This document shows, piece after piece, positions 52,480 to 61,418 of a stretch of DNA of 64,000 nt (the stretch's first letter is position 1; every line of letters starts with the position of its first letter). The notes beneath the pieces were generated by a model. It saw nothing but the letters and a program-made list of their open reading frames with translations, was not told where the DNA came from and did not search any database. Source of the DNA: Bacteroidetes bacterium HGW-Bacteroidetes-4. Lineage in GTDB: Bacteria; Bacteroidota; Bacteroidia; Bacteroidales; SZUA-534. A program made the translations under genes and the position numbers. Where the stretch lies: contig PHDD01000008.1 of NCBI GenBank assembly GCA_002840905.1, positions 62,001 to 126,000 on the forward strand, given 5' to 3'.

Positions 52480-55298
52480 TACCGATTAGTTTTTACATTG
52501 TATTTTTTAATTGATTGACATATACTATTTTGGTAGCATTCTGCACATTTGTCTTTTGAATCAAGTTTAATAAACTGCTGTTTTCTAATATCATTAGCAG
52601 AGTTATTGATTTTATCTTGGATTTCTATTAAATCAGATTCTTTTAAAATAGTTTTAATTTTATCTCTATTTTCACCAATAATATAGGTCATTAGATATTT
52701 AGCCTGTTCCCCTGTTAGCTCCTTATGACCTAATGCATACAGCTTTAATTGGTCATCAGTGGTTTTTACTTTTTGTGAATCCTCTTTTGACTTAAACTCA
52801 ATAATTGTGGTTTCAAAAGTACCATCTTCATTTCTTTTCTTAATTAGGTCAATTCTACCCGATACCAAAACTTCATCCTTTAGTTTTAATTGAATTTCCT
52901 GCTCAACAAACTCAATTTCCTTAAAAGAATCCTTATTGTCTTGATAATACTCTGTAATTCTTTCTGTTATCTCCTTTTCAAAGAGTGGTCTTAAAATATC
53001 TGAACCGCCCATATATGGAAAATACATTTGTCTTTCTATTATGTCTTCCAAATCTGTCTCTTTTAATTCTTCACCATTCTTAGCTCTTTTGTGGATTTCC
53101 ATTAAACAATTGTGGAAAGAGTTGCCCAAACCCATTCTTTGATTTAAAGGAAAATTAAAACCATACATAGAAATTAACTTGAATCGATATGGACAATCAA
53201 AGAAATCTTTTAGAACTGTAAAGTTTAGATTAATTGTTTTTAAGTTGTTTTTAGGTTGTGGTTCAATTTTTTCAAATACATCAAAGTTTTCATTTTTATT
53301 GGAAAACAATACTCCCGATTTATTCATTTCGTCAATAAACAATGACGGTTGTTTATATAGTCTATTATTTAAATCTGGCGCACGAGTAATTAATAAGAAC
53401 TTTTGTGCTCGTGTTAGGGCTACATATAATAATCTACGTTCATCTTCATTATTATCTGCTCCCTCATATCTTTGTTGTTCTTTTATTAGTGTTTTATCAA
53501 TGAAATGCCAAACGCCTAATCCTCCTCGTTTCTTACCTGGTAGGTAATTTTTATTCAATCCTGGAATTATAACTACCGGAAATTCAAGTCCTTTTGCCTG
53601 ATGAATAGTCATTATTTGCACAGCATTTGGTGTTTTAAAACTATTATTAAGCCAACCTTCTGGATAATAATCTGATGCTGCATATGTAACAAAACTTAAA
53701 AAGCTAAAAAGGTGGAAAGATGGAGATGTTGAATTAAAGTTTATTTCCTCATAATCCTGTATTACTTGACTAAATTTCCCTAAATTATAAAATACAATTT
53801 CAGCAATCTCCTTGGTATTAGGCTCTTTACTATTTATAAATACCTCCTCAAATACACAAGCTGTTTCAATAAACTCCCAATAAATATCCTGCAAGCAATA
53901 AGCCCAATTTTTACTTACCTTTTCTATGTCAGGTAATCTTTCTTCAAGCTTTAAAATTGCACTTTCAATATTACTTTCAGATAAAGTGTTATAATAAGGA
54001 ATTTTAAACCATAAATCTTTTAATTCAGCCTTGTCAATCTCTTGATATAAATATTTAAATATACCCATTGCCGCAATTACCTCAGGTGTATCAAATAATT
54101 GATTAACTCCTGCGGTAATGAATGGAATATTATGTTTTGCAAAAGATTCGACAATTGCCTCTGCTTTATTCCAAGTTCTTAAAAGAATTACTATATCTGA
54201 ATATGCAAGTCCTCTTGATTGAAGGTCTTTCTTTTTATCCTTAAAAGAAACACCAACAATCCTTTCTATATATTGAGCAATAGCTTCATTCTCTTCCTGA
54301 ATATTATCGTATTCATTTAGAATTATATCAGTATCTTTATTATAGTCTTGATTATTTGAAGAACTCATACCTTTATCCAAACGTACAGAATTATTGCGTA
54401 TTAAGGTTTCTGCAAGCGTAGTTATTCCATTAGAACATCTATAATTGGTTGTCAATTCAATTGACTTAAAAGAATCTGAAGGATACTTTTTATCAAAATT
54501 TATAATGTAGTCATTATTACTTCCTCGCCATTGATAAATGTTTTGGTCATCATCTCCAACAACAATTAACTTACAATTGCTTTTCTCTTGTAGTTCAAGA
54601 ATAAGTTTTTGTTGTAATGGGTTTATATCTTGATATTCATCTACAATTAAATATTTGAGATTTTCCTTTATATTTCGAGCTAGATTACTACTTTTTTTAA
54701 GACAATTGATTGCTTCATCAATAATCATTGTAAAGTCAAAGCGGTTGTGCTTTTTAAGGGATTGTTCATACTTAATTTTTGCTGTTTCAATATTTTTGGG
54801 GAGTTCGGAATTTAAATCAGATTCGCGAATTATGTCAAGAATTCGTGTAAACAATGAAGTGTCTAAAAACCTTCTAAGTGGTTCAGTTGGATTTGAAAGT
54901 TTTGTAATATCCTTCATCCCATTTGTATCATAATACTTGTCTATAAACAATTTTTGTTTTATTTCATCAAGCACTGTGAATTTATGATAATCAAATTCAT
55001 TCTCCTGTAAAGCACGCAAGCACCAACCATGGATTGTACCAATATACATATCCGCCATTCCTTTTATTTCATTTTCAACACCCTCAAGAATTTTATATTT
55101 TAGTTCTGCAGCAGCTTTTTCAGTAAATGTAAAGGCTATGATATTTTTAGGTTCTAGGTTAAATCCATTATCAGTACTTAATAAGTGTGCAACTTTGGCT
55201 GCTACTGTAGAAGTTTTACCTGAACCTGCACAAGCAATTATTCTAAGGTTTTTATCATTAGTTTCAATCGCTAACTTTTGATTTGCAGAATATTCCAT
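52479..55298 (-). CDS. UvrD/AddA-like ATP-dependent helicase with RecB-type nuclease domain
   Basis: 939 aa SF1 helicase-nuclease. Helicase motifs in order: ACAGSGKTSTVAAKVA (Walker A), LIVDEYQDINPLQQ (motif II), VVGDDDQNIYQWRG (motif III), TTNYRCSNGI (IV), MTIHQAKGLEFPVVII (V) and RRLLYVALTRAQKFL (VI). A C-terminal RecB-family nuclease has His729, Asp817 (SGRIDLIKK), Glu834 and Lys836 (IIEFKSK). Cys702 plus Cys918, Cys921 and Cys927 (CAECYQNSIC) give the Cas4/AddB-type iron-sulfur cluster pattern. Start ATG and the methyltransferase stop share one A (TAATG). It lies between a DNA methyltransferase and an anchored unknown, suggesting a defence role rather than housekeeping repair. Confidence 0.9.
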   Translation of the reverse strand: MEYSANQKLAIETNDKNLRIIACAGSGKTSTVAAKVAHLLSTDNGFNLEPKNIIAFTFTEKAAAELKYKILEGVENEIKGMADMYIGTIHGWCLRALQENEFDYHKFTVLDEIKQKLFIDKYYDTNGMKDITKLSNPTEPLRRFLDTSLFTRILDIIRESDLNSELPKNIETAKIKYEQSLKKHNRFDFTMIIDEAINCLKKSSNLARNIKENLKYLIVDEYQDINPLQQKLILELQEKSNCKLIVVGDDDQNIYQWRGSNNDYIINFDKKYPSDSFKSIELTTNYRCSNGITTLAETLIRNNSVRLDKGMSSSNNQDYNKDTDIILNEYDNIQEENEAIAQYIERIVGVSFKDKKKDLQSRGLAYSDIVILLRTWNKAEAIVESFAKHNIPFITAGVNQLFDTPEVIAAMGIFKYLYQEIDKAELKDLWFKIPYYNTLSESNIESAILKLEERLPDIEKVSKNWAYCLQDIYWEFIETACVFEEVFINSKEPNTKEIAEIVFYNLGKFSQVIQDYEEINFNSTSPSFHLFSFLSFVTYAASDYYPEGWLNNSFKTPNAVQIMTIHQAKGLEFPVVIIPGLNKNYLPGKKRGGLGVWHFIDKTLIKEQQRYEGADNNEDERRLLYVALTRAQKFLLITRAPDLNNRLYKQPSLFIDEMNKSGVLFSNKNENFDVFEKIEPQPKNNLKTINLNFTVLKDFFDCPYRFKLISMYGFNFPLNQRMGLGNSFHNCLMEIHKRAKNGEELKETDLEDIIERQMYFPYMGGSDILRPLFEKEITERITEYYQDNKDSFKEIEFVEQEIQLKLKDEVLVSGRIDLIKKRNEDGTFETTIIEFKSKEDSQKVKTTDDQLKLYALGHKELTGEQAKYLMTYIIGENRDKIKTILKESDLIEIQDKINNSANDIRKQQFIKLDSKDKCAECYQNSICQSIKKYNVKTNR

Positions 55299-56533
55299 TA
55301 AGCCGATTTTTTTTGCATTATTACTATATATTCTGTATTCATTAGGTTTTCTTTTTCCCCAGAATTTCCAGTTGGGCTATTCTGTCTTGGCATTCGTTTA
55401 CCTGATATTTTTCTTTTATAGGTTTCAATATGCCCAAAGCCATTTTGCAAAAAGAAATCTTTGGTAATTTCAGAAGTTTGTACCTTTTGACTTCGCACAC
55501 GCCTATTACTCACCACATAACACACATAACCATTAGGTTTTACAATAGCTGAAATATTTTTAATTGATTTCTCATAGTCTGAATAAAAAGAAACTACGTC
55601 TAAAGCTCTATTGTTATCAATTTTAGAAATATCACTAATAGTATCATTTAATACTTGACTTGAGAAATATCTTATCCTTTTGGACCTTATACCACCCATC
55701 AAGTTTTTATCCAATACTCTTCCGTTTTCCATAAAACCTAACCACTGATTTGCGAGTGCAGAAAATTGTCCATATGCAACAGTTGTAGAGGAATCACCAT
55801 AAGGAGGAGATGTTACAACAACATCAATTGAAGAATCCGCTATTTTCCTTTTAGAAATACTATTAATTGAATTGACGTCAAATAATCTAGAGTAAGAATC
55901 ATTTTTCTTACTTAGTATGAAATCTTCAAGACCTTTGTAATTCCTGCCTAATACCTCAGCTATTTTATTAAACGGGTCTGGTTTAAAGGATTTAATTTGT
56001 TCTGGACTCATTTTATACAATTTAAATTCATTATTTCGAGTCCAAGATGTGTCTCTAATAGTTTGACTAAATGCAACTTTAAAAAAATCAGAAATATCTG
56101 AATTTTCAACACTCTCTATATAGTTGTTTATTACTGCCAATTTCTGTTTTACCTCCTTTGAGAACCAAAAATCAATCTTTGAAAAAGATGGACAAATGAT
56201 TGATTCCTTTAATTCAAAACCATAACGAAATTTAAAAAGGAAGTTGTCAAAGTCTTGTATATGGAGTCTTAGTGTTTGTAATTCAATTGGTGTAGTTTTT
56301 ACTTTTGCAATTAATCTGGCTAAAGGGTTTAAGTCAAAACCTATGGAATTAATCCCAGCTAAATTGGCTTCAACCAATGATGTTCCAGTGCCACAATATG
56401 GGTCTAATAAGGTTGTGGCATTTTTTCCAAAATCAGAAATTAACTTTTGTGCAATCTGTGGAATCATCATCGCAGGATAGGTATGAAATCCATGCGTAAA
56501 TGTTTTTGTATTTTCTGATTTAAAATCCCACAT
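55298..56533 (-). CDS. DNA methyltransferase (TSPPY type), first gene of the cassette
   Basis: 411 aa. AdoMet-binding motif I is LLDPYCGTGTSLVEANLAG at residues 42-60, with an acidic loop GFDLNPLA after it. Catalytic motif IV is TSPPYGDS (241-248), which marks an amino-methyltransferase (N4-cytosine or N6-adenine). The order, motif I before IV, indicates the beta-like permutation is not used. An N-terminal FTHGFHTYPAMMIPQ and a C-terminal basic segment (KRKISGKRMPRQNSPTGNSG) may contribute to DNA binding. No specificity subunit is seen, so target recognition is internal. It starts the coupled trio and probably protects host DNA or marks it for the linked helicase-nuclease. Confidence 0.9.
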   Translation of the reverse strand: MWDFKSENTKTFTHGFHTYPAMMIPQIAQKLISDFGKNATTLLDPYCGTGTSLVEANLAGINSIGFDLNPLARLIAKVKTTPIELQTLRLHIQDFDNFLFKFRYGFELKESIICPSFSKIDFWFSKEVKQKLAVINNYIESVENSDISDFFKVAFSQTIRDTSWTRNNEFKLYKMSPEQIKSFKPDPFNKIAEVLGRNYKGLEDFILSKKNDSYSRLFDVNSINSISKRKIADSSIDVVVTSPPYGDSSTTVAYGQFSALANQWLGFMENGRVLDKNLMGGIRSKRIRYFSSQVLNDTISDISKIDNNRALDVVSFYSDYEKSIKNISAIVKPNGYVCYVVSNRRVRSQKVQTSEITKDFFLQNGFGHIETYKRKISGKRMPRQNSPTGNSGEKENLMNTEYIVIMQKKSA

Positions 56534-56804
56534 GTCTATATATTTTTAAATAATTCATAAAAATAGCTTTCTGTTGGCAAAAATTGAACTCTTTTTCAAA
56601 CTTTGATAGTGCATTAGCTGAACATTATTTCTTCTTTATTAATAAATTATCAATTTGTTTGATTCTGTTTGTTTTTCCGGTTACCTTAACAATATGTAAC
56701 ATTTGGTTTTTTAGAAAAGTACATATCCAATGGCTAGTATGCATAATCGATGTTAAAGTTGTCGTAAACCTCAGAAAACCAATTTAAATAATGAGTTTTC
56801 GCAG
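56534..56804. other. Intergenic region upstream of the methyltransferase
   Basis: About 270 AT-rich bases. A 67-aa + strand ORF (56584-56787) has no family resemblance and I do not call it. The promoter of the cassette should lie here. Confidence 0.4.
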
Positions 56805-57353
56805 TCATAAATATTTACCATAATATTTTTTCTCAAATAACTTTTCTTCAATATCATTTATTGTATAATGTTTTGATTCAAATACTTTTCTTGTTCCGCT
56901 AAACCTATCATAGCCAAATACTACAATTTTTGCTTCAGCATTTTCGATTCTAAGCAGATCTTCAAAATTTTTGTTTTTATATACTGGCAATAATGAATTG
57001 GGTAGATTAGTTGTATTTATTGTTAATGCCCATTGGTTTTTCTTTTTTATTTTAGGCAATCTAGGTTTATTAAGTTTCAGTTGTATATATGAAGTATTGC
57101 TTGGAACATCTTTATCAAATCCTTTTATTATCAATTCAATAATAATTTCTACATCTATTATATCTCTATTACCAATATTTCGGATTCCAATTCTGAATTT
57201 GTAATCTTCTTTTCCTTTTACTTTAACTTTACTAATAAAAGGGGCAAATAAAATTTTTGGAACAAGACTATGTGTTAAAATCCACCAAGCCATTAGTGAT
57301 GCAATTATTCCAAGTAGCATCGCAATTAATAATTCTACAGCATTCATTATCAT
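56805..57353 (-). CDS. Small membrane-anchored unknown protein
   Basis: 182 aa. One N-terminal transmembrane segment (VELLIAMLLGIIASLMAWWIL) is followed by a soluble beta-rich region with KVKVKGKEDYKFRIGIRNIGNRDIIDVEIIIELI, which looks like an immunoglobulin-type fold. I do not recognise a family. The gene lies upstream of the methyltransferase cassette on the same strand with a 270-bp gap and shares the AT-rich composition. It may be part of the same system, but this is not shown. Confidence 0.6.
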   Translation of the reverse strand: MIMNAVELLIAMLLGIIASLMAWWILTHSLVPKILFAPFISKVKVKGKEDYKFRIGIRNIGNRDIIDVEIIIELIIKGFDKDVPSNTSYIQLKLNKPRLPKIKKKNQWALTINTTNLPNSLLPVYKNKNFEDLLRIENAEAKIVVFGYDRFSGTRKVFESKHYTINDIEEKLFEKKYYGKYL

Positions 57354-57590
57354 TGTATTTAAATAATTAATGTTTAATTTTTATTCATAATAACTCAAAA
57401 TTTAATTCAAATCAATTGGTCTTAGCCTATTATAGAATTAAGTGCTTTATCTTAGTTGTAAGAGAACTTGGCAATTAATGCGACAATGCAAAAACAGTCT
57501 GTCCGTTCCATACCTTGTGCCTCATATGCTTCGTGTTTTTTTTCTATTATTAAACCAATTGTATCTAGGAGAACTTAACCTTTCAATAAG
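57354..57590. other. AT-rich gap
   Basis: About 235 bases between two island genes. Nothing recognisable. Confidence 0.35.
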
Positions 57591-58193
57591 TTAAAATCTT
57601 ATCCAGTATTCATCAAAAATATCATTACCTGTTGCATTTAGTTTATCAATGTCCATATATTTATCAATATTTGATATTGTTAGAATTTTATATTTATTCT
57701 CCTTGCACATCTGAATATCAAAGTCTTTAAATGTTGGTTCAAAAAATATTACTAAATGCCTTTTAATATAAACATTTGATGAATATTCGCTCTCAATAAA
57801 CTCCTTTGATTTTGCTAATTGTGTTTTTGAAATTTTAGTATACCATTTGTTTTCAATATTTAATATGTATTTCTGAGCCTTTGAATGCTCTATTACCTCA
57901 ACTTCGATAAGTAAATCTATTTGATGCTTTTGTCTATAAGTTTTTATGAATGTAACTTGAAAGTTATCTTCGTATTCTTTTGATATTAAATATTCTTTTA
58001 GCGTTTCAGTGTTTTCTCCATAAAGTAGGAAGAATAAAGCTTTTTTGGAATATCCATTAATTAATGGGTTCACTTGTTTATATTTATCTAAAGCACAACG
58101 AAGAGTCCAACTTAAGATAAAATCTTGTGTCGTTTCATAGCCATTGTCTGTTTCTTCTTCCTCGTAATTGAAAAATGTAGGTAGTTTATTCAT
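57591..58193 (-). CDS. PD-(D/E)XK nuclease superfamily protein
   Basis: 200 aa. The core QIDLLIEVEV with Asp93, followed by YILNIENKWYTK with Glu114 and Lys116, gives the D-xn-ExK active site. TLRCALDKYKQ and a small C-terminal beta-rich part complete the fold. Members of the PF14281-like group carry this pattern and often occur in defence islands. It is soluble. It is adjacent to the unknown membrane protein on the same strand, in AT-rich DNA, separated by 237 bases, so the pair may not be an operon. Confidence 0.75.
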   Translation of the reverse strand: MNKLPTFFNYEEEETDNGYETTQDFILSWTLRCALDKYKQVNPLINGYSKKALFFLLYGENTETLKEYLISKEYEDNFQVTFIKTYRQKHQIDLLIEVEVIEHSKAQKYILNIENKWYTKISKTQLAKSKEFIESEYSSNVYIKRHLVIFFEPTFKDFDIQMCKENKYKILTISNIDKYMDIDKLNATGNDIFDEYWIRF

Positions 58194-58491
58194 AGCGTTT
58201 CCATGTTGAATATGTTTTTAATATGAGCCAAATGCACCTAACGACCAACCACACTTTTTAGCCTCACTAATTTTTAGCTGCATTTAACTGTTCTTAAAAT
58301 CACAATTTTATTCATTGTTATTCCGTTGCTTCCATCAAAAAAAAAAAACTTTTTATACAACCCCCTTTTCGTTACCCGTTTTACTTTTTCTTTCGGGCAA
58401 AAGGCTCTACATTTTCCAACGTATTAATCTTACCCGCAATAAAACAGCCAGTCGTTAAATCGCTTGTTCTATCCTTATACTCTACTCTAAA
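58194..58491. other. Intergenic region
   Basis: About 300 bases with no ORF. A poly-A run of about 12 bases lies near 58339. No terminator was recognised. Confidence 0.4.
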
Positions 58492-58704
58492 TTATTTCCC
58501 CAAAAACCAGGAGATATGGGTACAATAGGAACATACAAAACAAGTGGCGCTCCGGTTGACCCAATCGAGATTAAAAAATGAGGCCACGGCCGAGTTTAAC
58601 TGGGCCCTTCGGGTCCAGAATAAATTATTCCCGCATACCGAGCAGGTAAGGGTTTTTCCGGCCACTTCAACGGTTTGGGGTTCTGCTTTCTTAAATAGGT
58701 TCAT
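58492..58704 (-). CDS. Small zinc-ribbon-like protein, 70 aa
   Basis: Two Cys pairs, CSVCG (N-terminal third) and CFVCSYC (C-terminal third), could form a zinc ribbon: TLTCSVCGNNLFWTRRAQLNSA and SATCFVCSYCTHISWFLGK. Between them lies a hydrophobic helix region SAVASFFNLDW. The function is unknown. GC is closer to the rest of the genome than to the island. The second 44-bp direct repeat lies 33 bases upstream of its start. Confidence 0.65.
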   Translation of the reverse strand: MNLFKKAEPQTVEVAGKTLTCSVCGNNLFWTRRAQLNSAVASFFNLDWVNRSATCFVCSYCTHISWFLGK

Positions 58705-58736
58705 GGTTTTTATTTTTATTAGAACCGGGATTTTAA

Positions 58737-58780
58737 TTCACGGCAATCTGGTTTCAGTAAACCAAATTTAAAGCTTTTTT
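58737..58780. repeat. 44-bp direct repeat, right copy
   Basis: Begins TTCACGGCAATCTGG and ends AAGCTTTTTT; differs from 50267-50310 at four positions. It encloses the AT-rich island (about 8.4 kb) with the left copy, in the same orientation. Confidence 0.8.
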
Positions 58781-58831
58781 TTATATAACCGCCTCCTTGG
58801 GTGATGGTTTTTATTTACCGGGAAGGCGGGA

Positions 58832-58866
58832 GCACGGAGAACGGAATACGGAATGCAGAGAACGGA
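58832..58866 (+). repeat. Heptamer array, ACGGA type
   Basis: Five 7-bp units: GCACGGA, GAACGGA, ATACGGA, ATGCAGA, GAACGGA. The core is NNACGGA. It is one of four drifting heptamer arrays in this window. Confidence 0.65.
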
Positions 58867-59076
58867 TGGTATACTGATTATTAGGAAAGTAACTGATTCA
58901 ATAAGATAAGATCTGTGTTCCTCTGTATTAACTCTGCGTGACCCAGCCTGCCTTTGGTAGGTCTGTGTAATTTTTTTTTCGCAAAGGAAATGTTTCGCAG
59001 TTTAAAAGCTATAACACGGAGGACACAAAGAATCACAGAGAACCGCAGCCCCGAAAGCTTTTGGGGACACAAAGCT

Positions 59077-59167
59077 GACTGCCAACTGTAGTCTGTAGTC
59101 TGTATACTGATTGCCTATTGTTAATTATTCTTTGACTGTGAACTGCTGCCTGAGAACTGCGGACTGG
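59077..59167 (+). repeat. Heptamer array, ACTGNN type
   Basis: Thirteen units: GACTGCC, AACTGTA, GTCTGTA (twice), TACTGAT, TGCCTAT and so on to GGACTGG. The phase shifts slowly, and the middle units lack a clear common core. Confidence 0.6.
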
Positions 59168-59330
59168 TTGTGGCCTGCCATTGCGCTGCATGAAACCTGC
59201 GCTTTTCATGGCTAATTACTGCTTGCAGTGCTTTATTCGGGGGTTGCTGTTATTCTACCAGGCTTACGCCCCGCTGGGGCTTTTCTTTCAGGAGGGCTAA
59301 TTTGCTACCGAACTTTACTCATTCGGGTTT

Positions 59331-59414
59331 ATTCGCTATTCACTATTCACTATTCACTATTCACTCATTACTCATTACTCATTGTTAATTGTTAACTGCT
59401 AATTGCATATTGTT
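59331..59414 (+). repeat. Heptamer array, ATTCACT type, upstream of the CstA-like gene
   Basis: Twelve units: ATTCGCT, ATTCACT four times, CATTACT twice, CATTGTT, AATTGTT, AACTGCT, AATTGCA, TATTGTT. The first units are nearly identical; later ones drift stepwise. It lies 36 bases before the start codon of the CstA-like gene. Confidence 0.8.
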
Positions 59415-59450
59415 TTAGATAAATTTTAATTTTATACAAATTTTACGGAC

Positions 59451-60881
59451 ATGATTACCTTTTTACTGGCTTTAGCTGCTTTAATTGTTGGTTACCTGGT
59501 TTACGGTCGCTTTATGGCGCGGTTTTTTGGTGCCGATAACCGTATCGAAACCCCGGCCCTGCGCCTGGCCGACGGTGTGGATTACATTCCCATGAAGCCC
59601 TGGCGTATGTTTATGATTCAGTTTCTGAATATCGCCGGACTGGGTCCCATTTTTGGTGCCATACTCGGTGCCATGTACGGTCCCTGGGCTTATGTATGGA
59701 TAGTTTTGGGCAATATCTTCATGGGCAGCGTCCACGATTATTTTTCGGGGATGCTCTCGCTGCGAAACAATGGCGCCAGTCTGCCCGAACTGGTCGGAAA
59801 ATACCTGGGCAATGGTTTCCGTCAGGCCTTACGGGTATTTACTCTGCTATTGCTTATTATGGTTGGGGTGGCTTTTGTAAACGGTCCGGCCGATTTGCTC
59901 ACCTATTACACCGGCATTTCGTTTAAATTATGGCTTTACCTTATTTTTGCCTATTACCTGCTGGCCACCCTGCTTCCCATCAACCAAATTATCGGACGTA
60001 TTTACCCCTTTTTTGGCGCTGCGCTGCTTTTTATGGCTGTTGCCGTGGGTGGATACATGCTTTGGCATGGCCTTAGCGGCGAATTGGTACTAAAAGAACT
60101 ATCGTTTTCGGGATTCCGGAACTGGCATCACCATCCCACCCAAAATATTCTCTATCCAATGATGTTTATCGTAATTTCGTGCGGAGCCATATCGGGATTT
60201 CACTCCACCCAATCGCCCATGATGGCGCGTTGCATGACCAAAGAGAGCCAGGGACGCGTGGTTTTTTACGGAGCCATGGTTGTCGAAGGCATTGTGGCTT
60301 TAATATGGGCCACTGTGGCCATGAATTATTTCGGTTCGCCCGAGAAACTGAACGAAATGGCCATTTCGGGTCATAATCCGGCATGGATAGTGAAAGAGAT
60401 ACTGCAAACGTGGTTCGGCCAGGCAGGTGCTGCCCTCACTATTGTAGGGGTAATAGCCGCTCCCATCACCACGGGCGATACCGCCTTCCGCAGTGCCCGA
60501 CTCACCCTTGCCGATATGTTTCACTTTAAGCAGGACAGTCTTAAAAACCGCCTTTGGGTAAGCATTCCCCTGTTTGTGGTGGGTTTTTTTCTTACGCAGA
60601 TTTCGTTTGCCACCATCTGGAAATACCTGGGCTTGTTTAACCAGCTGCTTTCGGTTATTATGCTATGGACTGCTGCCCGCTACCTCGCCCAAAAAGGTAA
60701 AAACCACTGGCTGCTTTCGCTTCCGGCCACGTTTATGACAGCCGTTTGCCTGACCTACCTGCTGGTAGCCCCGGTCAGCACAGGAGGTCTGGCGCTTAAT
60801 ACCAATATGGGTTACCTTGTCGGAAGTATTTTGGCGCTGGCTTCGTTGGCTGTGTTTCTTAAGTATAAACAAGCCGGTTAA
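59451..60881 (+). CDS. CstA-family carbon starvation protein
   Basis: 476 aa, about 12 hydrophobic segments. The CstA start YGRFMARFFGADN and the core PMKPWRMFMIQFLNIAGLGPIFGAILGAMYGPWAYVW are clear, as is GAISGFHSTQSPMMARCM. It lacks the long C-terminal region of the E. coli protein (701 aa), the usual short form. CstA proteins take up peptides or pyruvate under carbon starvation. The gene follows a heptamer array and has no obvious operon partner. Confidence 0.9.
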   Translation: MITFLLALAALIVGYLVYGRFMARFFGADNRIETPALRLADGVDYIPMKPWRMFMIQFLNIAGLGPIFGAILGAMYGPWAYVWIVLGNIFMGSVHDYFSGMLSLRNNGASLPELVGKYLGNGFRQALRVFTLLLLIMVGVAFVNGPADLLTYYTGISFKLWLYLIFAYYLLATLLPINQIIGRIYPFFGAALLFMAVAVGGYMLWHGLSGELVLKELSFSGFRNWHHHPTQNILYPMMFIVISCGAISGFHSTQSPMMARCMTKESQGRVVFYGAMVVEGIVALIWATVAMNYFGSPEKLNEMAISGHNPAWIVKEILQTWFGQAGAALTIVGVIAAPITTGDTAFRSARLTLADMFHFKQDSLKNRLWVSIPLFVVGFFLTQISFATIWKYLGLFNQLLSVIMLWTAARYLAQKGKNHWLLSLPATFMTAVCLTYLLVAPVSTGGLALNTNMGYLVGSILALASLAVFLKYKQAG

Positions 60882-61035
60882 ATCGCTACTCCAAAGCAAA
60901 GAAAGATAAAGGTTTGCTCGTCAGGCGAAGATGTAGGCTATTAGACTAAATCATTAGTATTCGGTTAAAACAAACAACGTTGTTTGAATGCTGCTTTTTG
61001 AACGGGCTTGATAATGATAAGTCAACATATGGTTT
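60882..61035. other. Intergenic region, unique part
   Basis: About 150 bases between the CstA-like gene and copy 1 of the 199-bp repeat. No terminator hairpin of quality was found. Confidence 0.35.
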
Positions 61036-61234
61036 ATTTTTCGCCTCAAGCCGGCTGGGCTCTTCATTTTTGGCTTGACCCAAAAACGAAGCAAAAAGGT
61101 CAAGGCACCAAAAAATAGCATCTACATCTTTACAAATACTAAGTGCGGCCGGGTGATCTTCGAACAAGTTCTCAGCTTCCCGGTCTTACTAAGTATTTGC
61201 TTTGATTCCAATGGCTATTTTTTGGAAGCCATTT
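61036..61234. repeat. 199-bp intergenic repeat, copy 1
   Basis: Non-coding repeat aligned without gaps to 63421-63619, 186 of 199 bases identical. It includes CAAGCCGGCTG at the left end, a CTTGAC/GTCAAG inverted pair around an A-rich loop, and a module of ACTAAGTG, GGCCGGG...CCCGGTC hairpin and ACTAAGT. Homology fades over the next 35 bases. Confidence 0.93.
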
Positions 61235-61371
61235 TGTTTTTGTTTTATTATCCAGTATTATTCCGATTCGTTTGCCGTATTCTTTAATAAATCTAATCTA
61301 CATAAAAAAATTACCGAACAACAATGACTTAAAATAATTTTTGAGAATACATCTTTTATTCTACTTTTGAG

Positions 61372-61379
61372 AGGCAAAA
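61372..61379 (+). promoter_or_regulatory. -7 box of the OmpH-like gene
   Basis: TACTTTTG matches TAnnTTTG, 40 bases before the start. A -33 box at the expected distance is not clear; TTTG at 61340-61343 is too far upstream. Confidence 0.45.
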
Positions 61380-61418
61380 AAAAAGAGAAAACATAAATTA
61401 ACATAAACACTAAATCAA

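Noticed and set aside
56584-56787. 67-aa + strand ORF upstream of the methyltransferase
   Set aside because: No resemblance to a family, weak start context, and it lies where the cassette promoter should be.
60946-61167. 73-aa minus-strand ORF over copy 1 of the 199-bp repeat
   Set aside because: The equivalent frame is not kept in copy 2, so the repeat is best treated as non-coding.
61036-61234. Possible tRNA or structured RNA gene in the 199-bp repeat (contains TTCGAACAAG)
   Set aside because: The pattern looks like a T-loop at first sight, but no acceptor stem, anticodon arm or CCA end fits around it.
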